From the NCBI GenBank assembly GCA_027596195.1, contig JADGJG010000113.1:1-41759 (forward strand): 41,759 nucleotides of DNA. The letters are read 5' to 3'. Below, in pieces: positions 31,492-41,759 of the stretch (its first letter is position 1; the number at the start of each line of letters is the position of its first letter). The notes beneath the pieces were generated by a model. It was not told the origin of the DNA and did not search any database. It was given only the letters and a program-made list of their open reading frames with translations. The DNA is from Podochytrium sp. JEL0797. Taxonomy: Eukaryota; Chytridiomycota; Chytridiomycetes; Chytridiales; Chytriomycetaceae. Position numbers and translations under genes: made by a program.

Positions 31492-32913
31492 ATGCTCCTC
31501 CCCAGAAAGGAAGACACGCGCTACTTCAAATACGGGCTGTCCTTGCTGCCACACTACCTCACCGAGTATGACACTAGCAGGATGGCAATGGCCTTCTACG
31601 CCATCTCAGGCATCGACATCTGCGGTGCGCTTCCCGACGCCATTTCCGACAAGAACAGAGCCGACTGGATCGACTGGGTCTATGCCCAGCAAGTGGTTCC
31701 CTCCTGGGGTGCGTTCTTGCGAGCCGAGTTTGCGAAATCCCACATTCACAAGCGAACAATTATTGCCAGATGTCGACAACGAAGATGCTCCTGCTGATGT
31801 GGACTGGACAATCTTTGGCTTCCGCGGATCGCCGTCCTCGGGACGTCCCCACGCTCCGCACCAGGTACGAATTTGTGACGGGGTGGAACTTGGCCCGAAC
31901 GGCCACCCCTGGCTGAGACACCAAAATAGACCACGGCCGAACACTGGTGTCACGACACTTCTCATATTGCAATGACATACACGGCGTTGGCCATCCTAGT
32001 GATTCTGGGAGACGATTTGTCGCGCGTGAACCGCAAGGGCATCGTGAATTCGTTGAAGCATTCCCAAACAGAAAGTGGAAGGTGTGTCATCTGTCAGAGT
32101 ATGCGCGGTTCGCATGCTTTCTCGGGTCAATCGCGTAACCGCAGCTTAACTCACCGCAAAACCTCTTCTGCAGTTTCATCGCTTCCGCCGACAGTCCCGA
32201 ATCCGACATGCGGTTCCTCTTCGCCGCTTGCGCCATCTCCTCCCTCCTCAACGACTTTTCCGGGATCCACAAACCCAGCGCCGTGGCCTACATCCTTGCG
32301 AGCAAAACGTATGAAAACGCGTTTGCCCAAGGTCCCGGACAGGAGAGTCACGGCGGATCCACGTACTGCGCCATTGCGGCGTTGAAGTTGATGGAGCAGA
32401 TGCATGTTGTGGAGCCGTTCAAGGTGCAATTAGTGGAATGGTTGTTGAAACGACAGCAGGAGGATGGTGGTTTCGCGGGGAGGCCCGGGAAGGTGTCGGA
32501 TACGTGTTATTCATTTTGGGTGGGCGCTAGTTTGGAGGTGAGGAGGAGTGCGAAGGGGCACCCCTACCCATTTTTGTACCTAAATGTGTATATTTCTAGA
32601 TTCTCGGTGCATTTCAGCACACAGACGCGGCCGCGAATCGCAAGTTTTTGGAAACCACCATCTCCGATCGCGGTGGATTTTCCAAACACACTGATTGCAA
32701 CCCAGGTAAGATGTGCTGTATGAACGAGAAATGCCCCGCTTGAAATATTCAATATTCCTTATTGCCCCAGATCCGTTGCATTCCTACATGGGTCTCGCCG
32801 GTCTGTCGATCGCGCAGGAGCCGGGGCTGTTGCCGTTGGTACCTCAACTTAACATTACCGCGCGCGCGAACGATCATTTGAAAAACAATACCAAGTGGTG
32901 GAAATCCAAATAA
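31492..32913 (+). CDS. CDC43: Protein geranylgeranyltransferase type I, beta subunit
   Basis: Six exons (31492-31708, 31770-31864, 31930-32081, 32174-32537, 32600-32705, 32771-32913) give about 358 residues, near the family length. It attaches geranylgeranyl to C-terminal CaaX cysteines, mainly of Rho-type GTPases, as a heterodimer with the alpha subunit RAM2. The alpha-alpha toroid repeats are visible (HIAMTYTALAILVILGDD, RFLFAACAISSLLND, STYCAIAALKLM, RQQEDGGFAGRPGK). The Zn ligands of the family are present: Asp and Cys in KVSDTCYSFW, and His in DPLHSYMGLAGLSI. GDDLSRVN is typical of the type I beta subunit. Its stop codon faces that of ARO1 with 56 bp between them. Confidence 0.92.
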
Positions 32914-32969
32914 ACAGTCTCAACACCGATTTTCTTTATTCTCTCTCCTTCCTCATTTCTTTCTTACAT

Positions 32970-35900
32970 TCACTTATAGTTAGTGTAAACCGCCTCCTCG
33001 ATCACCTTGCGAGGCGCCCTTCTCCCCGTCCAACGCGTAAACTGCTCCAACCCTTGCTCAATCAACACTTCGACCCCTTCAACGTACGACCACGATACAT
33101 TCGTCCTCTCGACACTCCCAATGTGCTCAATAATAACCGTCTGACGAGGTCGGTACGCCATCTCCACAAAAACACCCATCGAACCCGCAGGTGCCGCCTC
33201 ATTCGCCGTGTGGAACATTTGATCAATGGGCAACTCGTTCTGACTCGCGCCAGGAACGCAGGAAACGAGTACCAACAGCTTGGGCTTTCCTCCAACCTCC
33301 TTCTCAATCGCAAACAAATCCTGGAACGCTGACACCACCTTGCCCCCAAACTCCTTGGCCACCGGCCCGGCCTTGGCCTCAGTCCGATTCCAAACCCTCA
33401 CCTCCTTCACCCCAAGACTCTGCAACGCAAAACACGCCGCGCGCGAAGTACCCCCGGCACCAATCACTGCACCCACAACTTCAAACCCTTCCACCTCCAC
33501 CCTCTTCAACACCGACGCACGGATCCCCAACCAGTCCGTGTTGTCTCCAACCAACGCTCCGTCCTTCTTGTCCACCATAATGGTATTTACAGCCCCAATT
33601 TTCGTCGCAGCCTCCGTCAACCGCGCAACGAGATTGTGTCGAATAATTTCCTCCTTGTGTGGAATCGTGACACTCGCGCCCCCAAAACTTCCGTGCTTCA
33701 CGCCTTCCTCCAACACCGCCTTCACATGGCTCCAATTGGGGTTCTCAGATACACTGTAGTGGTACGGAAGTCCCAGGGCCCGGAAGCCGGCATTGTGCAG
33801 CGTCGGGGAAGGGGACGTGGCGATGGGGTATCCAAACAGGTAAAACTTTTTGGACGGCAGGAGGCCCAGCAACGCGCGGGTTTCGTGAATCTCGCGGATG
33901 GAGAGTTGGCCTGGTGCTGCGGCGACGGGGAGTGCTGGGTGGGTCACGGGGGTCATGTATTCGTTGAGGGCGCGAGAGACTTGGCCGACGGCGGACATGT
34001 TCATGGCGATGAGGGGTTTGTGTGGGTGAAGAGGAAGGGACGGGGCGATGATGTGGGTAAAGTGGTGGAGGGAGAAGTTGTCCGAGAGGGTGGTGGCTTT
34101 GCCAATGAGTTTGATGGAGTCTCCAAACGGGTGGAGTTGGGTGTATTTCTCGCGCATAACGACGGGGGGTTTTGCGATGGAGGCCGAGAGGTTGCTGCCG
34201 CCGGATCCGGATTGATCCCACACCGCGGTTCCACTGAAATCGTGGAAACTCGCGAGCAAGTGCGACCGACCCTTGTTAGCCACCAACGCGTGGTACAATC
34301 GCACAAACTGTGCATCCGCTGGATCCACCACCTCAACATCCACAAACTCGCATTGATGCTTGAGTCCGATTTCGAGAAGCGCAAACATGTCGTCCAACGC
34401 GTGGTCCGCGAAACGCCCGCCTTGGCTTTTGGTGCGCACCGTGAAAATGATAGGCAGCGGCGAATGACGACGGATCAGTGAGATTTGGGTTCCAATGAAC
34501 TCATCCGTCCACTCCTTCAACAGGTCCACACGCAGCTCGAGCGCGTCGGCACCCTCGGAAGCCGTTTCGAGCACTTTGATGGCGTCGTGCATGTCGGGGA
34601 ACGTGAGGCACAGGAAGAAACTCAGGTGGTCCATGCTCATCTTGAACGTGCCCGCCGTTGACAACATGAACCGCATGTACTTTCCAAAATCGCGTTCGAC
34701 AGCCTTCCAACTCGCATTGCTCCCGTCCGCCACAATAGTAAACTCGGCATTCGAACACTCTTTGTACCATCCTCGTCTGCGGGACCAAATCGTTTTCGGG
34801 TCCTCCCCCAGCGCTGGACGCGTCTTGTCGGCCGTCAAGTACTCCACCACCGCGCCAATGTCCCGCGTGAGGTGAACCACACGTCCACCGCGCACATGCC
34901 ACTGCTTTAACGTCTCCCTCGCGGCTGGTGTTTCCACAATCCCACCCCCGCATGAAACAATGTACCCTTTGGGGTGTTGGGACAAAATGTCTTGCAACTG
35001 AGCGGCCTCGAGCTTGCGGAACGCTTCCCACGAGTTTTGCTTCACGTATTCGGCGATGGTGATGCCCATTTGGACGGCAAAGTAGTCGTCCGTGTCGATG
35101 AAGGTTCGGTGGAGGGTTTTGGCAGCGGCTTTTCCCATGTGAGATTTCCCGGCACCTGGTGACAGAGCAAATCAATTCACTGTGCGAAATTGAAAAAGAA
35201 ATACATACCACGCATTCCAATAATCACAACAGTCGTTTCATCAAACACGCTCTCGAAAGAACCTTTCACAGGCTTCGTTCCCTCCGCTTTCTTGCTACTA
35301 CCCTTGCTTCCAGCCACGTTGCTTCCATCGTGAACCAAATCGACCCCGCTGACGCCAACACCCAACACGTTCTCAAGCACATCCCACCACGCAGGCCAAG
35401 TCTTCTCCACACACTTCTTTTCGAGAATCACACTCTCCTGACCGGCTCCTCTCGCGCACGCGAGAATACTGAAACTCATGGCAACACGGTGATCGTCGTA
35501 ACAAAACACACCTCCCGCCGGGGACTTGAGCGCGTTCTTGGGGTCCTCGTTGATTCCAGAGATTTCAATTCCATCCGGAAGTTCACTCGCAACGACACCA
35601 AACTTGGCGAGTTGTTCCACCATCGCGGCGATGCGGTTGCATTCCTTGACACGTTGGTTCGAGATTCCGTGGATACGGGTCGCGTTGTGGCCAGGTCCCG
35701 TTGGCTGCCCGCTCGTCGCAACAGCAGCCAGCACCGCCGCCGTGAGGAACGCGTCCGTCATGGTTTCCATATCGATGCTCGGGATTGGAACGAGTCGCTT
35801 GGGTCCTTGAACGGTCGTTTGCGTCTCGGTTTGCTCGACAATGCAGCCCATGGGGCGAAGGACTTTGATGGCAAACTCAGCGTCGCCTTGAAGGGAGTTG

Positions 35901-38078
35901 CTTCCAATGTTGGTGACGGTGACTTTGGAGCCCGTGATGGCGGCGAACGCGAGTGGGTACGTGGACGACGACGCGTCGGCCTCGACGAGGTAGGTAGAAG
36001 GGTTTGTGTACACGCCTTGGGGGATATGGTACATGTTCTCGTTGCTGGGGTCCACGGTGACGTGGATGCCGAACGACTTCATCATGGCGGTGGTCATGTC
36101 GATGTAAGGTCTGGACACAACAGCGTCGCCCACGAGTTCGAGAGTGACCGGGGTCGCGGCGTATGGGGCCGACAGCAGGATGGAAGAAACGTACTGGGAG
36201 CTGATGGAAGCAGAGAGCTTGATCAATCCACCCTTCAGTCCTGTAGGCACCACCTTGAGTGGCAGACATCCCTGGCCCTCCAAGTACTCCAAATCACACC
36301 CGTTCGAGCGAAGCGCATCCACAAGAGGACCAATGGGTCTCTGCTTCATGCGCGCGTTTCCAGTGACGGTTGTGTTCTTGCCATCGTTGGAACGAATCAG
36401 ACACACGAGGGTCGTCAAAAAGCGAGCGGCGGTTCCGGCGTTTCCGAGGTAAATCTCCGAGTTGGGGACTTGAAGCTTTCCGGCTCCACCTTGGACCACC
36501 AAACAGTTTCCATTGTCTTCCCAAGTGTACTTGATTCCCACGAGCTTTTGGAGAGAATCCAGCATGACTTGCACGTCGTCTGAGTGCAGGAGTCCTTCCA
36601 AGCGACACTCTCCCTCGCCCAACGCAGCAAGCACCAACGCGCGGTTCGAGAGCGACTTGGAACCCGGCACATTCAACCGAATCTCACGCGCTGCCGCTTC
36701 ACCAGAAACTCCACTCACTTTGACGGCCGGGCTCAAAATCTTGACAATCAGATCGTCCTCAATGAAACTCGCCTTGGGCTCGTGCGTTTTGCCAATCCCC
36801 GCCAACATCACAACGCGTTTCTTGTTGCCTTGGTTCTTCTTGTCCACACGCATGATATCCAACAGCTTCTCCACCGCGCAATGCTTCCCCGGCGCGAGTT
36901 GCACCACCTTCTTGTCCTCCGTGCTCACAGGAAGTCCATACGCCTGGAGACACCGCACCAACCGTCCAATTACCACATCATTCACGTATCCAAGGTGACG
37001 CGCGATTTCAGCCTCGCGCACCATTCCCATGGAAACGCATTCGCCGTGCAGGAGTTCCGGGGACAGGATGGCTTCGATGGCGTGGCCGATCGAGTGGCCA
37101 AAGTTGAGGAGGCCGCGGATTCCAGTTTCCTTCTCGTCGACAGTCACGACATGGGCTTTGACGCGGATGGAGCCGAGGACGACTTGGAGGAGCAGTTCGA
37201 GGTTCAATTCGGAGTCTTTTTTGGAATTACAACCAAGATACGCGTCAATGGATAAGGGAAATAGGAGATGTAAGAAATAAAGGGTAAAATGAAACTTACC
37301 AGCCTTCTTGTTGGCAGCACTCAAATTCAGAATCTCTTCGGCGTTGTTTTCCAACAAGCAAAAGTCCTCCTCGTCCCAAATCGCGGCAGTCTTGATGACC
37401 TCAGCCATTCCGTTAATGTATTCGCGGTGAGGAAGCGTGCGGAGGTACGCGAGGTCCATGAAAATGTGACGCGGTTGGTGGAATGCGCCAACGAGGTTCT
37501 TTCCGTGCGGGGTGTCGACTGCAGTCTTGCCCCCGATCGAGGAATCCACCATGGCCAGAAGCGTGGTGGGGATCTGGATGACGGGAATACCTCTCATGAA
37601 GGTGGCAGCAACGAAACCTGAAAAAACGTGTTATCTTGGCGATCGGCAGATAACAGAATTGGGGGTGCGGTCTCGTACCAAACAGGTCACCGATAACTCC
37701 TCCTCCCAATGCAATCATGCAGCTGTCTCTAGTGCATTTGTTCTCCAACATAAAGTCCTCGATCAACCCCTTCGTCTCTCGCGTTTTGACACTTTCGCCA
37801 GGAGCGATCACACGAGTCAACACTCTTGCTTCGCTTCCACTGGTAGTCAATGCGTCTTGGAGAGCACTTTGGAGGGTTTGCAGATGCAGTGGGGCAATAT
37901 TGGTGTCCGTTCCAATTACGTAAGTCGAACTGGGTGCAAGGGCAACAATCTGCGCGGCAATGTGGCTGGTCAAGCCGTATCCGAGAGTGACAGATTCGGA
38001 CCCAAGGACAGAGACTTTGTGGATCGGAGCCGCAGAATCGGCGATCTTGATGGTGGTGCAAGGGGCTTTGGGGTTCAT
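32970..38078 (-). CDS. ARO1: AROM pentafunctional shikimate-pathway enzyme
   Basis: Four exons (38078-37679, 37617-37300, 37215-35209, 35155-32970) give about 1,636 residues. One cytosolic chain carries five consecutive activities from DAHP to EPSP. Dehydroquinate synthase (1-~400) has GGGVIGDLFGFVAATFMRG and SIGGKTAVDTPHGKN. EPSP synthase (~405-870) has PGSKSLSNRALVLA and GNAGTAARFLT. Shikimate kinase (~903-1075) has the P-loop GMRGAGKS, split by intron 3. Type I dehydroquinase (~1085-1310) has ELRVDLL, catalytic His in SFHDFSGT and the Schiff-base Lys in SIKLIGKA. Shikimate dehydrogenase (~1340-1636) has SPSPTLHN, SVTIPHKE and GAGGTSRAA. All catalytic motifs look intact. Intron 2 (84 nt) is a multiple of three and open, so a model can easily miss it. 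Confidence 0.97.
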
Positions 38079-38156
38079 TTTTCGATGATTCACTTTCAAA
38101 AAGAATGATCGATGGTTTTTGTTGACTCCTCTTCCACACTTCCCTGGAAACGCGAC

Positions 38157-40144
38157 TCAAATCTCCCCATCCTCCGGAACGATTGGTTGCGCACCCTGCG
38201 CCATCTTCATCTTGGCAGCCATCTCGTTCAACCCCACAGTGAAGGGAACGCTCTTCTGCTGGAACATATTTCCCATGATCAAGAGACCTTCAGCCCGTTG
38301 GATGCGTTCTTCCTTGGTCACGGAGGAGTCCTTCAACACCTTGAAGCAAACGTTGCGCAGTGTGGATTCGACGTCAAGGACTAGTTTGAAAATATCGCAC
38401 TCAAAAGTCAGCCAATAAAGTACCAAATAAAATCAGGGTGATCGCTTACCAGTAATATTCCACATGGTTTCAACAATCGTCCCCATGTTTTCCTCAATCT
38501 GCTTCATCGCAATCGCAGCCGCCGCCTGATCGGACGCCGCCTCATCACCCTCCGCGTCTCCTGCACCCTCCGCTTGGTCAGGGTTCGCGTCAAGAGAAGC
38601 GCGTCGCGCAGTATTCGCAGCATCCTTGGCCTTGCTCGCCTTCTCCATCTCCTTTTGCGCCTTGGATGCGACCGTGTAAGTTTTGATGACCGACGACATG
38701 ACCTTGAACTGGTTCGACATGATGTGCGTGGATCTCTGAACTTTGCTCAACCCCAACCCAGCAACAACGCTGTTTTTGAATCCAAGAAACTCGATCGCTT
38801 GCTCGGCGTAAACGTATCCGAGAACGCCAATCAGCACACCGCCGAAACTCGTGCTCGTCAGCTCTTTGGTGTCAACGTCGAGAAAGTTTTTGAAGTTTTG
38901 GTGGTCGGCGCTTTCGTCTCCAATGTAGTTGTTAAGGTATTTGGCAAGGTTGACGGCGCAGCGGACTTCACGGACTTTTTGCTCCCTGGACGACATGTAC
39001 TGGCTCTTTTCGAACGCTTCCTGCTGCTGCTCCGGAGTCATGTCCTTGGTGAGAATGCTCTCGTCGAGTCCTTTCGTCATGGACATGAGCTTGAGCTCTC
39101 CAATGAAGCTCTCAAAGTGCTGGCTTCCAAACACCATCTCGAACAATTGCGAACTAAAATTCAAAGGATGATTAATGGATTTGCTTTGCTGACCGAGCCA
39201 AATAGAATACGAACCTGTCCATCAAAGGCTGCTTGCCAACTGCGGCCTCTCCACCCTTGTCGTACGCCTCTCTCAATTGATCGTCAATCAGAACTTGGTA
39301 CGCCGCACCAAGAGCCTGGAATTTCTCGGACGCTTCTGGGTCGCCAATGTTTTTGTCCGGGTGCAAACGAAGAGCTTTGACTCGGTACGCCTTTTTGATT
39401 TCCGCATGTGAGGCGTTGGGAGCAACACCAAGCCTGTCATAGAGCACCGTGTCTTTAACAACACCCGCCTGGAATTCAATGAATGGACAGTGAGAAATGG
39501 CCAATTTGAACCTAAAGGGGGAATTCGTTCAAGCGCACCTTCTTGGCAGCGTCCGCATCCGCACCACTCAGCATCTCCTCGGCCTCCGTTGGAAGGTTGT
39601 ACGAGTACCATTCACGCTTCTTTGCGTCCCACACCTTCTCTTCCTGCTTTTGCATGATGGCATTCGGGGTGTTTGCAATTCCTCGCCCAATCTGAACCAA
39701 TCCCGTGCCAACTCCGGCGGCAGTCATGGCAACGGCAGAGGCGGCACCAAGGGCAACTCCGGTAGCTAGACGGGAAGGTCAATACGGTTCAAAATGCAAA
39801 CACGATGAGTCTTCATACCGAATCCCCTGAAACCATCCTCTTTGGCGCCCTGCATTGGCAGCACAACGAGCGAAGCAACCCCTCCAAAAACACCCTTCCC
39901 GATATTCTTGAGTCCACTAGACAATCCTGCCGCGGCGTCCTTTGGGCGCCCTGCGTCCACAGCGAGATCAGAATTGGAAAGCAAGACACGAAGGTTCAAT
40001 CAAAAACTTACGAGTCGAAAGGACCTCGAACAGGGTTCCGTTCTCTTCGTCGTGTGCCTTGAGTGGTTTCACGGCACCTTCTTCGGTTGGTTGGTCGGTG
40101 GCGGTGAGGCGGAGAGGCTGCGGCTTCTCTTCTGGTGCGGACAT
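38157..40144 (-). CDS. DnaJ co-chaperone with DnaJ-X domain and a long N-terminal extension
   Basis: Six exons (40144-40012, 39950-39819, 39765-39539, 39468-39215, 39153-38450, 38380-38157) give about 557 residues. The J domain is at ~170-240 ([20 protein letters not shown], then LRLHPDKN with the HPD motif that activates Hsp70). It is followed by a DnaJ-X-type region (~250-557; [33 protein letters not shown]) as in yeast Caj1/Djp1. Those proteins start with the J domain. Here about 165 residues precede it, with a Gly-rich amphipathic stretch ([37 protein letters not shown]) and then [18 protein letters not shown] Gln/Ala-rich acidic insert splits the X region. Its stop lies 78 bp above the ARO1 start codon in the same direction. 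Confidence 0.87.
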
Positions 40145-41188
40145 TTTCTTTGAGTTTTTTGGGTTGCCAATCGTGGGGAAGCCCACGAGGATTTGCCACG
40201 AGGGGGTCTTCCCGCGCTTCTTCCCCAACTTTGCTGCAGCTTGACATTCTATCAACTAATAAACTCTTTAGTCGCCGAATCAAACTTCTCAAATCTCAAA
40301 AAAAAACAGAATCTCCTTCAGTTTCCCACGCGCAAAAAGCAAGCTGAAACCGTCCGACATTTCATCAAGGTGCGAGAGTACTGGTGGTACGTGCAGACGC
40401 GCTGTTCCAATCTTACCTCTGTATTCTCCCGGAGACGCCTCTCAATGTCATTCCGACCCAAAATTGCGTCGATTGCGTTGAGCTTGCGAGAGTGTGCCCG
40501 CCAAAGAATCTCTTCGCCCCTACCAATTTCCACCGTCTTTGGAGCGACCAGACTCGTTGGAAGAGATGCCACGAACCAAAATCTCGAAACCTCAACGAGC
40601 AACAGGAATCAAAGATTTATGACGCATTTCGCCTCCAAAAATTCCAGGACGGGGCGCGGGGGAACGCAAGTGATCACTCCATAACAGAGAAACCGACGAT
40701 GATTACGTCACTTGAGGTTTTGGATGGATTAAAAACTTGGGAGGTTTGTCAGAAATTGTTTGTGAATCTGAGCTCTCGGCGAAATTGGGAATTCCCCGAA
40801 CTCATGATTATCTGGCCGACTCCTCCACTTGCGGTATGAAGGACAAGTTCTGACGCAGAATCAGATGGAATTATTGGACTCTCATTTCCATTTTCCAATG
40901 TGATGTTAAAACCATCAGCGAAGGAAATGTGATCCGGTCGTGTCTCAACTTGATCATGCCGTTTGTTTAATTCTTCTGTAAATATAAGTATCAAATTAGC
41001 TTGTAGCGGCCCTTCAAAAATATCGAGAAGCGCTCGGACGATTTCTTCTGAGTATGGTGAAGTGAAAAACGGGGGTTTTCGAATTACGCAATTGTTTTTT
41101 TATTGAAAACTGAATTTAACGAAGCATTCTTCATGAATCCTTTTGAGATGTGCGTTCACCTGTCCCTCTCTTCTTATCTAATTTTTAA
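40145..41188. other. Gene-poor stretch with orphan open frames
   Basis: No complete gene can be built. Two minus-strand frames look partly coding. One around 40570-40405 (RKLNAIDAILGRNDIERRL, then a GTAAGA donor) and one from 41099 to 40749 have no ATG start and no recognisable family. A plus-strand frame over 40384-40839 overlaps both and lacks an ATG start too. The stretch may hold relics of a gene or element, or exons I could not connect. Confidence 0.3.
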
Positions 41189-41440
41189 TACTGTGTTTTT
41201 TGAAGAAGAAGAACTTTTTTTAAATTGTCATATGTAAATCTTTGAGAAAAAAGAGACATGACTCATCTTCTATTCGGTGTCGGCATCGTTTCTGCTTTCG
41301 TGGAGTTTGAGGCGATCGCAGCCGGTCGCAGGATATGGAGAGAGAGCACTCACAATGTAACCCGCAATAAAGAAATTGAAATACATTACGGACTTTTTTT
41401 TTGAATCTTCACGTCGCAATCCCCTTTTGTGGTGGCCATG
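41189..41440 (-). pseudogene. Decayed small gene sharing the exon found at the window start
   Basis: On the minus strand an ATG at 41440 opens MATTKGDCDVKIQKK, which stops after a run of nine A. One extra A would lead into YFNFFIAGYI, a donor (GTGAGT near 41355), and an acceptor ending at about 41298. The following exon is the inverted relative of bases 13-116. Relative to that copy it has compensating indels and then a further one that brings in a stop. So this copy looks frameshifted at two or three places; the A-run case could also be a homopolymer sequencing error. The protein is not recognised. Confidence 0.35.
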
Positions 41441-41660
41441 GTGGTAAGAGAGTGTGCATATTGAATTCCCCCACTGCGCGGTGAATTTCCTTTCTTTTCC
41501 CTCCTCGTGAAAAAATTTTCCTTCCGAAAAAATCCAAACCGTACGTCGCGGCCCCCCACCCTGCACACTCACCGCCATCACCCGAATCACTCACTGCGAC
41601 TTCGCCTCGGAGACACTTTCCCACTTCTCCTGGTTTTCTTTCTCTTCCTCTCCTGCGCGT

Positions 41661-41759
41661 ATGTCGGGCGTCTTGGTGGCGCAGAACTGCGACCTCCTCC
41701 AATATCTCTCCCGATTCATCGGCATGGCGCATGACAACACCAGTCTTACATTTTCATTG
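41661..41759 (+). CDS. N-terminal 33 codons of a gene running off the window
   Basis: From an ATG the frame is open to the last base and uses the C-ending codons of this genome. The peptide begins MSGVLVAQNCDLLQYLSRF and is soluble, with no signal peptide. It is divergent from the decayed gene that starts at 41440. Too little is visible to name a family. The first exon may also continue well beyond the edge. Confidence 0.5.
   Translation, partial: MSGVLVAQNCDLLQYLSRFIGMAHDNTSLTFSL

Noticed and set aside
33636..34481. Long plus-strand ORF opposite ARO1
   Set aside because: It is the antisense shadow of the shikimate dehydrogenase and dehydroquinase domains, whose catalytic motifs are intact on the minus strand.
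37216..37299. Open frame joining ARO1 exons 2 and 3 as coding
   Set aside because: The 84-nt insert is flanked by GTAAGT and AAG and is AT-rich and hydrophobic. It has no counterpart in dehydroquinate synthases, so it is an intron that happens to be open.
40384..40839. 152-codon plus-strand frame with an F-box-like look (LARVC, then LWSDQTRWKRC)
   Set aside because: There is no ATG start. The resemblance is confined to a few residues and the opposite strand has an equally coding-like frame, so I do not call a gene.

Overview
The window looks like nuclear DNA of an early-diverging, zoosporic (chytrid-type) fungus. Genes are dense, on both strands, and split by many short GT-AG introns, mostly 45-90 nt. 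Coding regions are GC-rich at third positions, and there is no operon logic. The five-domain AROM shikimate enzyme points to a fungus or an oomycete-like protist. A WW-WW-MyTH4-RhoGAP protein and an AFG2B-type AAA ATPase, both lacking in baker's yeast, argue for a basal fungal lineage. I rebuilt exons by hand from splice consensus, reading-frame phase and protein-family fit. Every multi-exon CDS listed from 2882 to 40144 closes in frame, except the unresolved gene fragment at 5286-5858.

Layout. 1-2880 is a repeat-rich, gene-poor zone. It holds a decayed exon, a 31-bp-stem hairpin, one copy of a duplicated intron-containing gene segment, an ~800-bp imperfect inverted repeat and a possible pogo-type transposase remnant. 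2882-16137 carries a PWWP/RBB1NT-like chromatin-reader candidate, the second copy of the duplicated segment, an F-box/LRR protein, a small RING-like protein, a p24 cargo receptor with an unusual Gly-rich tail, ribose-5-phosphate isomerase, a short ORF, mitochondrial malate dehydrogenase, a DUF2423-like nucleolar-type protein and an orphan multi-pass membrane protein. 16292-27471 is a run of plus-strand genes: AFG2B-like ATPase, two tandem RING-like genes related to the one at 9.1 kb, a SUN-domain protein of the SLP1/SUCO type, and an ARHGAP39-like RhoGAP. 27472-28960 is a decayed region with a 40-bp direct repeat. 28961-40144 carries a bZIP factor, geranylgeranyltransferase-I beta, the ARO1 pentafunctional gene and a DnaJ/DnaJ-X co-chaperone. 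40145-41759 is again gene-poor, with a start-less open frame, an inverted decayed copy of the exon at the window start, and the first 33 codons of a gene that runs off the edge.

Functional themes are housekeeping: central carbon metabolism (MDH, RPI), aromatic amino acid synthesis (AROM), protein prenylation of Rho-type GTPases together with a RhoGAP that acts on such GTPases, ER/Golgi and nuclear-envelope proteins (p24, SUN), ribosome maturation candidates (AFG2B, DUF2423), and ubiquitin-related proteins (F-box, RING). I saw no confident tRNA, rRNA, CRISPR or intact transposon. The less ordinary signals are the RING trio, the AFG2B orthologue, the p24 tail, the DnaJ N-terminal extension, the bZIP with an altered invariant residue, and the several duplicated or inverted segments.
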